Positions 13,679 to 15,367 of a stretch of DNA of 15,367 bases are shown piece by piece; position 1 is the first letter of the stretch; every line of letters begins with the position of its first letter. Origin of the DNA: Opitutia bacterium. Its GTDB lineage: Bacteria; Verrucomicrobiota; Verrucomicrobiae; Opitutales; UBA953. Below the pieces are notes generated by a model. The model worked only from the letters and a program-made list of their open reading frames with translations, was not told where the DNA came from and did not search any database. The stretch covers positions 1 to 15,367 of the forward strand of contig CANKZO010000043.1 in the NCBI GenBank assembly GCA_947488485.1, written 5' to 3'. The position numbers and the translations under genes are program-made.

Positions 13679-14809
13679 TCAGCGGGCCTGGTAGCCCTGC
13701 CAGAGCCACTCGAGGGCGGAGGGCAGGAGCTGGGCGCGGGCGTTGCCGATGCCGTGGCCGGAATCCTGGCAGAAGTAATACTGGTAGGGGTACCCCTTGG
13801 CCTTGAGGACCTTGGCCATGCGGTGGTTGGCCTCGACCCAGTCGTGCATACCGTCGCGCATGACGTTGGGGTTGTAGTTGTCGCGGTCGCCAACGGCCAT
13901 GTAGAGGCGGATGGGCTTACGCTCGCTCTGCGGGATGAGGGTGTCGTGGAAATCCCAGGCGCCGCCCGGGGTCTTCGCGTCGAAGGGCCACTGCTGGTTC
14001 ACGAACGTGCCGGAGAGGGTGAGCACGCGGCGGAACCATTCCGGGTGATACCAGGCCATGATGAGCGCGGCGGAGCCACCGGAGCTCGTGCCCATCGTGG
14101 CGCGGCCTTCGGGGTCGGCGGTGAACTTAACGCCGTAATTCTTCTCCACGAGCGGGAGCACCTCGTACTGGATGTATTCCGCGTAGAGGCCGGACATATT
14201 GTCGTATTCCTTGCCGCGCTCGTGGCCCTGGGCGTCGCCGCCGCCGTTGGCGATCTGCACCATGATGAGGGCGGGGATGCGCTTCTGGGCGATGAGGTTA
14301 TCGAGGATGCGTGCCGTGTTGAGGTCCGGTTTGCCGAGGCCGGGGCCGTCGTGCGTGACGAGCAGGGGGGCGGCCGTGCCCGGGACGTATTGCGCCGGGA
14401 CGTAGACGGTGATGGTGCGCTTGTAGTCGATGGTGTGCGTCTTGACGATGAGGGTCTTGGGGTTGTTCGGATCCGGCACGCCGAACTCTTCGCGCGCGAT
14501 GCCGGGGTTGAAGCGCTGCGTGGTCTTCGAATCGATCTGGAACTGCTGGATCTTGCCCTGCGGCACGCCTTCGACGGCTTTGGTCTCCGGGGCGGCGACG
14601 TAGGTCGGGCCCACGAGGTAGTTGCCGTCGGCGAGCGAAGTCTTGTCGCCGAGCTTCACGAAGGCCGGCGCGCCCGGGGCATCGAACGCGCGCGTCGGCG
14701 GCGTCGGGCGAGCCTGTTTCTTGGGCGCCTGAGGGGCGGCCTTGGGCTTGTCAGCCGCAGTGAGCGCAGCCAGCGGAGCTAGCAGCAGGAGGGCGAGGAG
14801 GGAGCGCAT
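13679..14809 (-). CDS. Secreted alpha/beta-hydrolase, esterase D / enterochelin esterase-like
   Basis: A 376-residue secreted esterase. The frame is open to 14866, but the ATG at 14807-14809 is chosen because it opens a clear signal peptide (MRSLLALLLLAPLAALTAA). A proline/lysine/alanine-rich linker (about 20-41) follows. After an N-terminal segment of roughly 100 residues comes an esterase domain of the PF00756 type: TITVYVPAQY, PLLVTHDGPG, and the nucleophile elbow GTSSG at 240-244, so S242 is the likely nucleophile. GDRDN (307-311) offers the acid, and H352 in DSGHG is the likely base. Family members cleave feruloyl, acetyl or siderophore esters; in this setting a carbohydrate ester is the most sensible guess. 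It lies 76 nt upstream of the sigma factor and 88 nt downstream of another sulfatase, so it may be a separate transcription unit. Confidence 0.92.
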   Translation of the reverse strand: MRSLLALLLLAPLAALTAADKPKAAPQAPKKQARPTPPTRAFDAPGAPAFVKLGDKTSLADGNYLVGPTYVAAPETKAVEGVPQGKIQQFQIDSKTTQRFNPGIAREEFGVPDPNNPKTLIVKTHTIDYKRTITVYVPAQYVPGTAAPLLVTHDGPGLGKPDLNTARILDNLIAQKRIPALIMVQIANGGGDAQGHERGKEYDNMSGLYAEYIQYEVLPLVEKNYGVKFTADPEGRATMGTSSGGSAALIMAWYHPEWFRRVLTLSGTFVNQQWPFDAKTPGGAWDFHDTLIPQSERKPIRLYMAVGDRDNYNPNVMRDGMHDWVEANHRMAKVLKAKGYPYQYYFCQDSGHGIGNARAQLLPSALEWLWQGYQAR

Positions 14810-14821
14810 GATTGTAAGATA

Positions 14822-14837
14822 GGGGTAGGGGTGGGGG
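14822..14837 (+). other. G-rich tract upstream of the esterase
   Basis: The plus strand carries three G runs (GGGG-TA-GGGG-T-GGGGG), so the esterase leader RNA would be C-rich. Only three runs of four or more are present, one short of a classical four-run quadruplex. It lies 13-28 nt upstream of the chosen esterase start. Confidence 0.45.
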
Positions 14838-14851
14838 TAGTTTTTAAGTTC

Positions 14852-14883
14852 TGGCCAACTATTCAACCGTTCAACGGATCAAC
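14852..14883 (-). repeat. Four direct repeats with 8-bp period upstream of the esterase
   Basis: Read on the minus strand, four consecutive 8-mers begin with GTTG: GTTGATCC, GTTGAACG, GTTGAATA, GTTGGCCA. The first three share GTTGA. They fill the middle of the 88-nt gap between the sulfatase stop and the esterase start. An 8-bp spacing is not a whole helical turn, so the array is not an obvious set of same-face protein sites. It could be a regulatory site, remains of a slipped repeat, or chance. Confidence 0.5.
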
Positions 14884-14897
14884 TTTCTATCTCCGGC

Positions 14898-15367
14898 TTA
14901 CTTCGCCTTCTTCGCGGGGGCATCAGCTGGCTTGAGCACGGGCACGCGGCCCACGGGGCGGCGGTTCTTGCCCTTCTGGTTGGTGGCGGAGTCTCCAATG
15001 TCCGCGCGCATCCGCTCCGCTAGGGCGCGCAGGCGCGTCGCAACCTCTGGGTGTTTTTCAATCACGTCCATCGTCTCGCCCACGTCAGCCGTGAGATCGT
15101 AGAGCGCTTCGGGTAGGAGTTCACCCTTCGCGTCACCCGGCTTTCGATCATAAGGGGTGTCGTCCATGGCAGTGCGCGGGAAGACGAGCTTCCAGTTCGC
15201 ACTGCGAACCGCCTCTAGTTTCTCCCCATAGTAGTAGAATAACGCGTCGTGAGGACTCGGCGCACCGGGCTTGGTCATCAGCGGGAGGATGTCCTTTCCG
15301 TCGATGATCCGGTCCTGCGGAGGCTGCGCTCCCGTGATACCGGCCACGGTGGGCAGGACGTCCATCG
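14898..15367 (-). CDS. Sulfatase, C-terminal part (cut by window edge)
   Basis: The last 155 or so codons of a sulfatase that begins beyond the right edge. The fragment opens at MDVLPTVAGITGA, followed by IDGKDILPLM, the usual region after the catalytic domain of arylsulfatase A-like proteins. ALFYYYGEKLEAVRSANWKLVFPR and EALYDLTADVGETMDV match the C-terminal subdomain of secreted bacterial sulfatases. The catalytic residues are outside the window, so activity cannot be judged. The protein ends in a lysine/proline/alanine-rich tail (LKPADAPAKKAK). The TAA stop lies 88 nt upstream of the esterase start, across a gap with short direct repeats. Confidence 0.9.
   Translation of the reverse strand, partial: MDVLPTVAGITGAQPPQDRIIDGKDILPLMTKPGAPSPHDALFYYYGEKLEAVRSANWKLVFPRTAMDDTPYDRKPGDAKGELLPEALYDLTADVGETMDVIEKHPEVATRLRALAERMRADIGDSATNQKGKNRRPVGRVPVLKPADAPAKKAK

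Noticed and set aside
13603..13893. A 97-codon N-terminal extension of the sigma factor.
   Set aside because: It is rich in Thr/Pro/Ser/Ala, overlaps the end of the esterase in another frame, and runs through the hairpin; sigma homology begins after the internal ATG.

Overview
The window is a densely packed, GC-rich stretch of bacterial chromosome in which every supportable gene lies on the minus strand. No RNA gene, insertion sequence, phage gene or CRISPR array is visible. The gene content points to the Planctomycetota-Verrucomicrobiota group, and I lean to Verrucomicrobiota. The reasons are several secreted formylglycine sulfatases, a DUF1592-type cytochrome c next to its DUF1552 partner, a planctomycete-style SGNH hydrolase, and an ECF sigma factor resembling the Rhodopirellula/Verrucomicrobium family. 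This taxonomic call rests on family knowledge, not on a marker gene.

Layout in the direction of transcription (high to low coordinates): the C-terminal end of a sulfatase (14898-15367); an 88-nt gap with an 8-bp-period repeat and a G-rich tract; a secreted alpha/beta-hydrolase esterase (13679-14809); a 76-nt gap with a strong hairpin; an ECF sigma factor (13063-13602) overlapping by 4 nt a membrane-anchored putative anti-sigma factor (12119-13066); a sulfatase fused to an N-terminal multi-span membrane domain (10267-12111); a 95-residue membrane protein overlapping it by 4 nt (9983-10270); an SGNH esterase (9135-9977); a two-CxxCH DUF1592 cytochrome (6500-9133); its DUF1552 Tat-exported partner (5261-6496); an FAD-dependent oxidoreductase with a golvesin-like C-terminal domain (3141-5210); a 99-nt structured gap; and three more sulfatases (1632-3041, 254-1585, and one cut by the left edge at 1-250).

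From the sigma gene to the cytochrome pair the spacing is overlapping or under 10 nt, so this part is probably one operon. The FAD gene follows after 50 nt and the sulfatases after 99, 46 and 3 nt. The locus reads as a self-regulated system for sulfated, probably acylated polysaccharide: sulfatases remove sulfate, two esterases remove acyl groups, and the FAD enzyme plus cytochrome module may carry out an oxidative step in the cell envelope. The substrate cannot be read from the sequence, and no glycoside hydrolase, polysaccharide lyase or TonB-dependent transporter is present in the window.

The most unusual points are the sulfatase fused to a membrane domain inside the sigma/anti-sigma operon, the atypical sulfatase active-site motifs, a possible alternative-pairing structure around the sigma factor start codon, and the absence of a Shine-Dalgarno motif at all twelve visible start codons.
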